From Sulfurospirillum diekertiae (GTDB taxonomy: Bacteria > Campylobacterota > Campylobacteria > Campylobacterales > Sulfurospirillaceae), in NCBI RefSeq assembly GCF_011769985.2, contig NZ_CP039734.2, forward strand, positions 2,108,001 to 2,172,000: 64,000 nucleotides of DNA, given 5' to 3'. Below, piece by piece: positions 56,719 through 64,000 of the stretch (the first letter of the stretch is position 1; each line of letters begins with the position of its first letter). Below the pieces are notes generated by a model, which was given only the letters and a program-made list of their open reading frames with translations, did not search any database and was not told the origin of the DNA. Position numbers and translations under genes: made by a program.

Positions 56719-57510
56719 TTAAGGCTTAAGGACAGCACCATTGAGGTAATTAGCCACCATACGATCGTACATGCTACTTCCTTTACTATCAAGCTCTTTT
56801 AGATGATTCAGCTGTGCTTGCATAATATTAAACTGCTCTTTGGGTACGTCTTTACCGACACAAATATAATAATCTGTATTGAGAATAACATAGGCCATAC
56901 GGTATTGTGAGACATCTTGTCCTTCTGTTATCAAATGATACACAAAAGGAACATCCGTATAAACAAGCGCATCAATTCTGCCATACTCTAACATTTTGTA
57001 CCCTTGGATCGGTGTTGAAACACGTGTAATATTCAGTCCATTTTTTTCACCGATTTCTTTAAAAAGCAATTTTTCAGAGGAGGTCTCTTTAATCGTTGCA
57101 ATTCTAAGCGGACGTAAGATTTCTAAGGTGCTTTGCCCTTTTGGAAGATCAGTTGTTCTCTTGGTAATCAGTCCTAATCGCACCGTAGCAATTGGTCCAA
57201 GCCAATTAAATTGTTGTTCTCTCTCTTTGAGCCTCACCATCGTCACTAAAAATGCTTTAGGATGTCGTAGCGCTTCATCATACATTTTATTTAATGCCTC
57301 AAGTTCAATCTCTTCTTGAGCAAAACGTGGTCTTAATGTTGCAAGGCTTGCTTCTAAAAGGTCAATACTTAAGCCTTTAATAGCACCTTTATCACGAAAG
57401 CTAAACGGGGGGTTAGGAACAGCATAGAGTGCAATATCTCCACCAAAAAGAGAAGTAACACCTAAAAGTATAGAAATAATTCCACATACTAAATGAGCCT
57501 GAAAATGCAT
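56719..57510 (-). CDS. periplasmic solute-binding protein, family 3 type
   Basis: A 263-residue exported protein with signal peptide (HFQAHLVCGIISILLGVTSLFG). It has the SBP_bac_3 pattern: NPPFSFRDKGAIKGLSIDLLEA, then the LRIATIKETSSEKLL strand and MLEYGRIDALVYTDVPF. Such proteins bind amino acids or serve as sensor ligand domains. No permease or ATPase gene is next to it, so it may be an orphan sensor-like protein or work with a transporter elsewhere. A 154-bp gap upstream holds nothing else I can name. Confidence 0.78.
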   Translation of the reverse strand: MHFQAHLVCGIISILLGVTSLFGGDIALYAVPNPPFSFRDKGAIKGLSIDLLEASLATLRPRFAQEEIELEALNKMYDEALRHPKAFLVTMVRLKEREQQFNWLGPIATVRLGLITKRTTDLPKGQSTLEILRPLRIATIKETSSEKLLFKEIGEKNGLNITRVSTPIQGYKMLEYGRIDALVYTDVPFVYHLITEGQDVSQYRMAYVILNTDYYICVGKDVPKEQFNIMQAQLNHLKELDSKGSSMYDRMVANYLNGAVLKP

Positions 57511-57664
57511 TTTTTGTCCTTACAAATTCATTATCTGTGTCTATCAAAAAAGGCTTACAGTCATAAAACTTAAAAATATATTTAAAAGAATACTTAAAAT
57601 TGTAACACATGCAGACTTAGGTGGAACTCAAAGCGTGACGAAAATGACGAAAAAATAAAAGTGG

Positions 57665-58363
57665 TTAATGTTTTGCCTCTTTAAAAGCAACATACATTAA
57701 ATAAAGGATATTGCTCATTGCCCCACTGCTTAAGATCATTCCCATCACAACAATTTGATACCGTACCGCAATCAGGGGATCAACGCCTGATAAAATCTGT
57801 CCTGTCATCATTCCAGGAAGTGAGACAAAACCAACCGCCAAAAAGGAGTTAATTTGAGGGATCATGGATGCTTTAAACGCAATGGCTCTCGCTTTTTCAA
57901 TGTCATAATGTTCTCTCTCTTTTTCATATCGCTCGGCACACAAAGAGATGGCATTCATGGAATTGGCATAAATCATCCCCGCTAAAGGAATCACAAAACG
58001 AGGCTCGAGTGGATTTTCAAGATTTAAAACACACCATAACACAAGCGCTAGATTTAATGTGCCACCCAATGCGATGGAGACTAAAATAGCAAAGTACGTT
58101 TGAATATCTTGATGGCGGATATTGCGTCTGACAATGAAAGAGGCTGTGGTGATCATCACTGCAACTAACAGTGCTAAAAGCCATAGTGCATTGGTTGTAA
58201 AGAGTGAGGTTAATACATAGCCAATAACGATCAACTGAATGCTCATTCTGGCTGTTGCAAAGGCAATCTCTGTTTTTTTACCAACCCAAATGTAGTAAAA
58301 AAAAGCAACCACACACAGGGGTAAAAGCATATAGAGTAAATTTAAAAGGGGAATGGATTGCAT
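57665..58363 (-). CDS. fetB: FetB-family (UPF0014) ABC transporter permease
   Basis: A 232-residue membrane protein with six to seven transmembrane helices. The UPF0014/FetB marks are IGYVLTSLFTTNALWLLALL, RRNIRHQDIQTYFAIL and PLAGMIYANSMNAISLCAER, then FVSLPGMMTGQILSGVDPL and GMILSSGAMSN. FetB with FetA is linked to iron export and oxidative stress tolerance in E. coli. No fetA ATPase lies beside it here. It follows accC but begins after a strong terminator, with its own AAGGA site. Confidence 0.85.
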   Translation of the reverse strand: MQSIPLLNLLYMLLPLCVVAFFYYIWVGKKTEIAFATARMSIQLIVIGYVLTSLFTTNALWLLALLVAVMITTASFIVRRNIRHQDIQTYFAILVSIALGGTLNLALVLWCVLNLENPLEPRFVIPLAGMIYANSMNAISLCAERYEKEREHYDIEKARAIAFKASMIPQINSFLAVGFVSLPGMMTGQILSGVDPLIAVRYQIVVMGMILSSGAMSNILYLMYVAFKEAKH

Positions 58364-58381
58364 GATGGTCCTTAGGAAAAA

Positions 58382-58409
58382 TCAGAGATATGCAAGCGCA
58401 TATCTCTGA
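58382..58409 (-). terminator. intrinsic terminator of accC
   Basis: TCAGAGATATGC and GCATATCTCTGA form a perfect 12-bp stem around AAGC/GCTT, followed on the minus strand by TTTTT. It separates accC from fetB. Confidence 0.88.
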
Positions 58410-58424
58410 AGCAAAGAAGAGAGA

Positions 58425-59870
58425 TTAGATCCCTTTATTTTTGAGCGCTGCAACAATAGCTGCAATGTGCTCATGTTTGATTTCATCTTCCTCAATATCA
58501 TGAATCGCATCAAGTGTAAAGGTAGGAAGTTTTTTATCAAGATAAGTCGTATCAAAGATACCTTGTTTAAAATCTTCATCGCGTACAATTTGACGATGAA
58601 GGGGAATATTAGTAGGAATGCCAGAGATAATAAATTCATCCAAAGCACGTCTCGCTTTACGTACAGCACCTTCCCAATCAATGCCCACAACGATCATTTT
58701 TCCGATCATTGAATCATAATTGGTTGGAACAACGTAATCTTTAAAGCCGATGGCATCCAGTCTTACACCAGGACCTCCGGGAGAGAGATAGGTGGTAATG
58801 CGACCTGAAGAAGGAATAAATCCATTTTTAGGATCTTCCGCGTTAATACGGCACTCAATCGCATAGCCTCTAAACTTAATATCTTCTTGCAATGTTGGAA
58901 GAGGTTTACCCTCTGCAATATGAATCATACTTTGAACAATATCAATGCCCGTAATTGCTTCTGTAATCGTATGTTCCACTTGTACTCTGGTATTCATCTC
59001 AATGAAATAGAAGTTATCCTCTTCATCAACAAGATATTCCATCGTGCCAACACTCTCATACCCTAGTTTGAACATTGCTTTTTTAGAAGCACGAAGCAGT
59101 TCTTGACGTACTGCGTTGTTCAATCTTGGACTAGGTGCGATCTCAACCACTTTTTGGTGACGTCTTTGAATAGAACAGTCACGCTCACCTAAGTGAATAA
59201 CGTTACCAAATTTATCCGCCATAATTTGCACTTCGATATGACGAGGGTTTTGAACATACTTTTCAATAAAGGCATCACCTCGCCCAAAAAAGCGCTCAGC
59301 TTCTTGGGTTGCTGCTTCAAACATCGGAATGAACTCTTCCTCTTTTTTGACGATACGCATACCCTTACCACCACCACCAAAGGCAGCTTTGATAATCACA
59401 GGGAAACCAATTTCACGCGCAACTTGAATAGCAGCGCTCATATCAATAATCGGTTGTTCTGTTCCTTCAAGAACAGGTACTCCTACTGCTTTCATTGCAA
59501 TTTTTGATGCCATCTTGTCACCAAAAAGTGCTATATGGTCAGGTTTTGGACCAATAAAAGCGATGTCATGGTCAATACAATACTGTGCAAAATCAGCATT
59601 TTCAGACAAAAAGCCATAACCTGGATGAATGGCATCTGCACCGACCTCTTTGGCAAGAGCTACGATACTTTTGTAATCCAGATAGACTTGAATAGGATCG
59701 CCTTTGAGCAAATAACTCTCATCTGCTTTTCGGACCCAAACACCGTTCGCATCAATCGTTGAAAAAACACAAACACTTTTGATCTCCAACTCTTTACATG
59801 CCCTAATGATCCTAAGCGCGATTTCACCGCGATTGGCAATCAATACCTTTGTGATTTTTCGTGCGTACAC
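58425..59870 (-). CDS. accC: acetyl-CoA carboxylase biotin carboxylase subunit
   Basis: ATP-dependent carboxylation of biotin on AccB. The ATP-grasp fold has VLIANRGEIALRIIRACKE at the N-terminus, HPGYGFLSENADFA, the glycine-rich loop KAAFGGGGKGMRIV, QRRHQKVVEIAPSP and MNTRVQVEHTITEAITGIDI. The 481 residues are slightly longer than the 449 of E. coli AccC at the C-terminus; the extra tail (TLDAIHDIEEDEIKHEHIAA) occurs in many pyruvate-carboxylase A-like subunits. No accB is adjacent in this window. Confidence 0.92.
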   Translation of the reverse strand: MYARKITKVLIANRGEIALRIIRACKELEIKSVCVFSTIDANGVWVRKADESYLLKGDPIQVYLDYKSIVALAKEVGADAIHPGYGFLSENADFAQYCIDHDIAFIGPKPDHIALFGDKMASKIAMKAVGVPVLEGTEQPIIDMSAAIQVAREIGFPVIIKAAFGGGGKGMRIVKKEEEFIPMFEAATQEAERFFGRGDAFIEKYVQNPRHIEVQIMADKFGNVIHLGERDCSIQRRHQKVVEIAPSPRLNNAVRQELLRASKKAMFKLGYESVGTMEYLVDEEDNFYFIEMNTRVQVEHTITEAITGIDIVQSMIHIAEGKPLPTLQEDIKFRGYAIECRINAEDPKNGFIPSSGRITTYLSPGGPGVRLDAIGFKDYVVPTNYDSMIGKMIVVGIDWEGAVRKARRALDEFIISGIPTNIPLHRQIVRDEDFKQGIFDTTYLDKKLPTFTLDAIHDIEEDEIKHEHIAAIVAALKNKGI

Positions 59871-59961
59871 TCGTCAACTCCTACTAAAAAATAGAGAACA
59901 AATTATATCACTTAAATATTAAACTAACCCCTACAAGTAAGACATAATTTTGACATAACCT

Positions 59962-61827
59962 TTAAAGCCAATCTGAACGTTTGACACTCTCGTCAATATC
60001 GCGTCCCATGCGTTGATGCAATGCCCAATAGTAATCCACAAAGGAGTGCACACGAGGGTCATTAGGAAAGTATATGCCCTCTTCTTTACGTGCATAGCGC
60101 TCTAAAAAGAGTTTAGCATCTGCTTTGGCGAGGTAATGTTCCAAAAGTTCTGTATAGGTTTTAAAGTACCACTCTTTAAGCGTTTCATAGGTATTGGTTG
60201 AAAGATCAATCCGCAATGTTTGATCAAAAGTCAGAACACCACTTTGAAAAAGTCCCGTCAAATGAATTAACCCTTCGCAGTAATACGGCTCCACTTCACC
60301 TGTTTTCATCCAGCCAATTAAACCAATGGAACGCTTAATGGTATCACGTAAAATGGCCTCTTTGAGACGCTCATCTTCTTGCATAAAAAACGCAACCAAG
60401 CCACCTGTCGTTGCTTTAAATTCTTCAATATTTTTAAAGACGCCGCTTTGATTCATCTTCGCTTCAGTGTCATGATCCATCCACAAAATATGCCCAAATT
60501 CATGCCCAATCGTTGTCACTTCATACACTTGATGCCATGTTTTTGCATCATGATAAATCAGTTCACGCTCTTTATCCATAAAATCTTTACCTAAAACCTC
60601 TTGATTAATTTTCAAAAAGGGTTTATCACGCAAAGAGTCTAAGATGTTATCGGAAAAGGCAAAAATCTTTTTGCCAAGTTCGCGACTGACCGTTTCATCA
60701 TTGGGAACCACTTGTGCTGAAAAAAGTCCATTAAACTCTGCCGCATAAAAAAGAGCAGGTCTTCCGATGTACAGCTGAACACGTTTCAAATTAAAAAGCA
60801 TCATCTCTTTGATCTGTGTTGCATCAAGATTATTTTGATCAAACAGACGAATGATCATTTTCAAAATTCGCTCATACGTTACGTAAGCACCTTTGTCTTC
60901 AGGGTTAGAAACCCTGACATCCCACTCTAATGCAACCGCCTTCTTATAGTGATCTTCATAGTATTCCAAAGGATGCCCAATTTGAATTGGAGAGGTAATC
61001 TTCATCCATTTACGATCCACTTCTGCCCATTTTGCAATCAGTTCACTGCGTTCCTCTTCGCTAAAAGCATCACTGAGCGCTTTAAGATAGCTAATATACG
61101 CCTCTTTTTGATCCAAGTCTGGATCATCCATTTCAGAGAGATCATCACATAAATCTTGAAGGGTATTTCGAACCTGTGAAATCTCTTTTGGAAAAGCTGT
61201 TGCATAAGCTCTTGCAATATAGCCACCTTCTACTTTTTCCAAAACAGAATACGACCTATCACCGTCGTTTCCTGAAGGATCTGGATCCATTAACCCTTTT
61301 ACATGTAACATTTCAGCAATCGCTTGAGCGTCTTTATTGTATTCAAGTTCGAGAAGTGGGTTGATGGTATTAATAATGTGTTCATTCCAGTGCGATTGCC
61401 ACGCACTCATCACAACGCCTACTTCATGGACTCCTCTTAAAAGTCGACGATAAAAAGGTGAAAATAGCCACTCTTTTTGTACTTGCATAATCAGTTCATT
61501 GTGACATTTGAGATAGAAATCTTTTACCCACACATACGCTTTTTCTTTCGCTTGGGTGATGAAAACCTCATCTTTAGCCTCTTTTTCTAACGCTTGAACC
61601 ATCTGTTCATCACGAAGGTTAATCAGACGAGTGAGTGCTGCGACCCTATTTTCACGAATTAAACTTAATTCAATACTTGTTAGAAAGGTATCGATCAATG
61701 TTTCGATACGCTTGTCACAATCTTCAGATTCCACAATACTAAAATAACTCCCAAGAGCCCTTTGGCGCTCCCCTAGAAGTTCATAAAACCGCTTTAGATC
61801 ATTTTCAAATTTCGGAGTCATCATCAT
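59962..61827 (-). CDS. ciaB: CiaB-like protein with HEFGH zinc metallopeptidase motif
   Basis: A long soluble helical protein of about 621 residues, without signal peptide or membrane segment. A gluzincin-like zinc site is visible: HEFGH (residues about 442-446) with a following helix NIEEFKATTGGLVAFFM whose Glu would be the third ligand, resembling dipeptidyl peptidase III. Length and layout fit the CiaB family (Campylobacter invasion antigen B homologues, about 610 residues), from memory of that family. Several ATG/GTG starts are close together; an ATG at 61827 is used. The symbol is tentative. Confidence 0.6.
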   Translation of the reverse strand: MMMTPKFENDLKRFYELLGERQRALGSYFSIVESEDCDKRIETLIDTFLTSIELSLIRENRVAALTRLINLRDEQMVQALEKEAKDEVFITQAKEKAYVWVKDFYLKCHNELIMQVQKEWLFSPFYRRLLRGVHEVGVVMSAWQSHWNEHIINTINPLLELEYNKDAQAIAEMLHVKGLMDPDPSGNDGDRSYSVLEKVEGGYIARAYATAFPKEISQVRNTLQDLCDDLSEMDDPDLDQKEAYISYLKALSDAFSEEERSELIAKWAEVDRKWMKITSPIQIGHPLEYYEDHYKKAVALEWDVRVSNPEDKGAYVTYERILKMIIRLFDQNNLDATQIKEMMLFNLKRVQLYIGRPALFYAAEFNGLFSAQVVPNDETVSRELGKKIFAFSDNILDSLRDKPFLKINQEVLGKDFMDKERELIYHDAKTWHQVYEVTTIGHEFGHILWMDHDTEAKMNQSGVFKNIEEFKATTGGLVAFFMQEDERLKEAILRDTIKRSIGLIGWMKTGEVEPYYCEGLIHLTGLFQSGVLTFDQTLRIDLSTNTYETLKEWYFKTYTELLEHYLAKADAKLFLERYARKEEGIYFPNDPRVHSFVDYYWALHQRMGRDIDESVKRSDWL

Positions 61828-61972
61828 TCTCACATTTTTTGTATTTTTTTAAGTATAATTTTATCTCCCCTTATATCATGAAGAGATTAACTATCACCTT
61901 AATACTTAAAAATTTTAAGTTTGCTTTTCATGGACTATTAACACAATGGGATTATACTACGAAGAAGGATAG

Positions 61973-63103
61973 ATGATGAGTAGTCACTATGAATCCATTA
62001 ACACCTACCTCAATCGAGGCATTGTTGAGGCAAATATCACCTTTGCAAAAGCCCATCAAACCTCTTTTTGTATCGCTAAATTTGGATTTGAAGTCGATTT
62101 AGAAGATGCCTTTTTCTTTAAGGATCTGATCGCATTTATTCATACAGAACTTGGATTTCAAACGCTATTACAACAAGGAAATGACACTTTTTTAATTATT
62201 TTGCGCGATTTTAAAATCCATTATGCCAAAAAAATGCTCAAAAAATTAGAACACAACATCAAACAAAACTTCAAAATTGAGATCAAGAACATCGGTATGA
62301 CCCTTTTTGATGCAAGTGATTCCTACAAAAGTTTACTCGACCGTTTGGATAAATACTACATCATGTCACGCCTCTCCACCCGCAAAAAAATCTTTTACGG
62401 AACCCTTGATTTTGATTTTTACGAGACCCAAAATAAAAATGATGTTCTCACCTCTATTTTGCACAAAGAAAAAGCAGTCACGTTGTACAACCTTTACAAT
62501 GGTATCTCCATCAAAGAAGAGGCAAATATCGCCAAGTTTGATGAAGGCATCGCACAACTGACCGTCAATGCACCTAAGATTTTTTATTACACCAAAGAGA
62601 GTTTTACCTTTATTCAACATGACAGAATCCCCAATATCATCAAAGCCAAAATTATTAAAGTTGATCCTGCTAAATCACTCCTCGTGCTTGCGAATTTAGA
62701 ATTTCTAGATGCGTCCCCACTCGATCGAAGTTACACCAGAGTCCAACCTCAAAAGCCTATTAATGCAACGCTTTTGCTCAATAAAATCAAATGTATTGAT
62801 GGCAATGTAGACACCCTCTCAGAGAGTTCTGTTGTTTTACATGTAAAGCTTGTCGACATTGAAAAACTCATCCATAAAGAGCTTGTTGACAAAGAGTTTG
62901 ATGTCTCTTTTCAGATTCCTACGGTTAAAGGTTTTTTAACCATGATCTCGGCAAAAGCAACGATTTTTAGCATTATTAACGAAACCATTGTGCTCAACAT
63001 TCAACCCAATACGTTCATGAAAACCAAGATAAGACAGTATGTTGCCTTGCGTCAAAATGGGCTCTTAGTCGATTTGAAACAGCAACTAAAGCATCTCAGC
63101 TAA
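61973..63103 (+). CDS. degenerate GGDEF-like plus PilZ-domain protein
   Basis: A 376-residue soluble protein. The first 145 residues look like a GGDEF fold without its active site: QTLLQQGNDTFLIILRDF stands where GGDEF should be, then IEIKNIGMTLFDASDSYKSL as the usual last helix and strand. A linker is followed by a C-terminal PilZ domain (about 255-365), with RSYTRVQP as the R-x3-R cyclic-di-GMP site, and VDTLSESSVVLHV in place of the usual D/N-x-S-x2-G. It probably senses cyclic-di-GMP. The start has GAAGGA upstream; a second ATG follows immediately. Confidence 0.72.
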   Translation: MMSSHYESINTYLNRGIVEANITFAKAHQTSFCIAKFGFEVDLEDAFFFKDLIAFIHTELGFQTLLQQGNDTFLIILRDFKIHYAKKMLKKLEHNIKQNFKIEIKNIGMTLFDASDSYKSLLDRLDKYYIMSRLSTRKKIFYGTLDFDFYETQNKNDVLTSILHKEKAVTLYNLYNGISIKEEANIAKFDEGIAQLTVNAPKIFYYTKESFTFIQHDRIPNIIKAKIIKVDPAKSLLVLANLEFLDASPLDRSYTRVQPQKPINATLLLNKIKCIDGNVDTLSESSVVLHVKLVDIEKLIHKELVDKEFDVSFQIPTVKGFLTMISAKATIFSIINETIVLNIQPNTFMKTKIRQYVALRQNGLLVDLKQQLKHLS

Positions 63104-63188
63104 AAAGATCCAAACGCTTTGCTTGGCGCCTTTAGGACATCAAATGCGTAAGATTAATGAAGAAAAAGCTATGATATGCTATCCATAC

Positions 63189-63211
63189 GAGGAATACTCC
63201 TCTAGTTTTTT
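63189..63211 (+). terminator. weak intrinsic terminator after the PilZ gene
   Basis: GAGGA, ATAC, TCCTC and then TAG plus six Ts: a 5-bp stem with a T tract. It lies 86 bp after the PilZ gene stop. Confidence 0.35.
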
Positions 63212-63358
63212 AAGGTCTTGCGTGATACATCAAGCCTTATTTATATATTTCCCTCACTGTAGAAGGTAAGGGAGCGTCTACATGTAACACTCTTTCGAGT
63301 CGATAAACCACTGTGACACAACGTCTCTTTATGACAATCCAAAAGGAAACCCCAATTT
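63212..63358 (+). promoter_or_regulatory. leader region of the DEAD-box helicase gene
   Basis: After the weak terminator come an inverted repeat (AAGGTCTTG with CAAGCCTT, one bulge), a TATATT that could be a -10 box (63244-63249), CCCTCAC with GTAAGGG around it, and a TCTACATGTAAC element at 63277. The helicase ribosome-binding site AAGGA is 13-17 bp before the ATG, a slightly long spacing. Overall 5' leader of at least 100 bp, possibly structured. Confidence 0.35.
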
Positions 63359-64000
63359 ATGTTATTTTCACAACTCAATCTTAGTGCCCCTCTTTTAAAA
63401 GCCGTTCAAGATGAAGGCTACACAACCCCAACACCCGTTCAAGAAAAAGCGATTCCTCCTATTTTAGAAGGTCGCGATATGCTTGCAGGTGCGCAAACAG
63501 GAACAGGAAAAACGGCGGGTTTTACCCTTCCAATTTTAGAGCTTCTGTCTCAAAAACCACGCAACAAAGTGAAACCCGTTCTTCGCGTGCTTATCTTAAC
63601 ACCAACGAGAGAGCTTGCAGCACAAGTACAAGAGAGCGTTAAAGCGTATGGTAAATACCTTCCGTTCAAAAGTGCGGTTATCTTTGGAGGAGTAGGTATT
63701 AACCCTCAAATTCAGATCCTACGCGCTGGTATTGATATTCTTGTCGCAACACCGGGTCGTTTGTTAGACCATGTATCTCAAGGGACTATCGATCTCAAAC
63801 ATATTGAAACGTTTGTACTCGATGAAGCTGATCGTATGTTAGACATGGGCTTTGTGAAAGATATTCGCCGTGTTATTGCCCTGCTTCCAACCAAACGCCA
63901 AAACCTTCTTTTTTCAGCCACCTACTCCGATGACATTAAAAAACTCTGTGAATCCATCTTAAAAAATCCCGTCATCGTCGAAGTGGCACGTCGTAATACC
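63359..64000 (+). CDS. DEAD-box RNA helicase (3' end outside window)
   Basis: Open to the end of the window (214 codons seen). The N-terminal helicase domain has the Q motif ([14 protein letters not shown]), Walker [14 protein letters not shown], motif Ia [11 protein letters not shown], motif Ib TPGRLLDH, motif [11 protein letters not shown] and motif III SAT (LLFSATYSD). It looks like a RhlE-type helicase for RNA unwinding in ribosome assembly or mRNA decay. The C-terminal half, which decides the subclass, is outside. Confidence 0.93.
   Translation, partial: MLFSQLNLSAPLLKAVQDEGYTTPTPVQEKAIPPILEGRDMLAGAQTGTGKTAGFTLPILELLSQKPRNKVKPVLRVLILTPTRELAAQVQESVKAYGKYLPFKSAVIFGGVGINPQIQILRAGIDILVATPGRLLDHVSQGTIDLKHIETFVLDEADRMLDMGFVKDIRRVIALLPTKRQNLLFSATYSDDIKKLCESILKNPVIVEVARRNT

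Noticed and set aside
58382-58690. 102-residue frame overlapping the 3' end of accC
   Set aside because: It is a shifted reading of accC and contains the accC terminator.

Overview
This looks like a Campylobacterota (epsilonproteobacterial) chromosome, most likely Sulfurospirillum or a close relative. The evidence is the combination of a three-gene cytochrome bc1 operon with a diheme cytochrome c subunit, a tetrathionate-reductase-type molybdoenzyme operon, a CiaB-like protein, the short MurD, the A+T-rich coding sequence and the gene layout. The genus is inferred from gene content; no database was searched.

Layout. 1-6.6 kb: end of thiol peroxidase tpx, a small unknown gene with pgeF/yfiH and ribE, a chemoreceptor, and the 5-oxoprolinase operon pxpABC. 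6.9-12 kb: mnmG, petABC and a small haem protein. 12-19.2 kb: fatty-acid genes (accA, fabF, acpP, fabG), gpmI, mraY-murD, then tRNA-Phe. 19.3-44.7 kb: one 25-kb block, all on the minus strand, for a surface polysaccharide. 44.8-52.2 kb: ttrA-ttrC-ttrB and a two-component system. 52.4-64 kb: a YdjY-type lipoprotein operon, an EAL-CBS-GGDEF protein, a Cys-rich lipoprotein, a solute-binding protein, a FetB-like permease, accC, a CiaB-like HEFGH protein, a degenerate GGDEF/PilZ protein, and the start of a DEAD-box RNA helicase.

The polysaccharide block encodes an ABC-transporter-dependent O-antigen pathway. ManC, Gmd and Rmd would make GDP-mannose and GDP-D-rhamnose. RfbA, RfbB, an FdtA-type ketoisomerase and an FdtB-type aminotransferase would make a dTDP-3-amino-3,6-dideoxyhexose. 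A GNAT enzyme, a dedicated acyl carrier protein and a FabH-like ketosynthase lie between them and may supply an unusual N-acyl group. Wzm and Wzt (with a C-terminal carbohydrate-binding domain) would export the chain.

The most striking locus follows wzt: a WbdD-like methyltransferase-kinase joined through six almost identical 105-bp coiled-coil repeats to two GT4 glycosyltransferase domains. This would be a chain terminator, molecular ruler and polymerase in one frame, except that one repeat lacks a single A. The resulting stop codon overlaps an ATG that restores the original frame. Two other genes of the block, a GT-C-like membrane protein and an acyltransferase, are frameshifted, and a truncated galE lies at the upstream edge.

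A second window-wide signal is the palindrome TTTACATGTAAA: 10 exact copies and over a dozen near copies, in genes (read as Leu-His-Val-Lys or Phe-Thr-Cys-Lys) and between genes. It is nearly absent from the A+T-rich core of the polysaccharide block.
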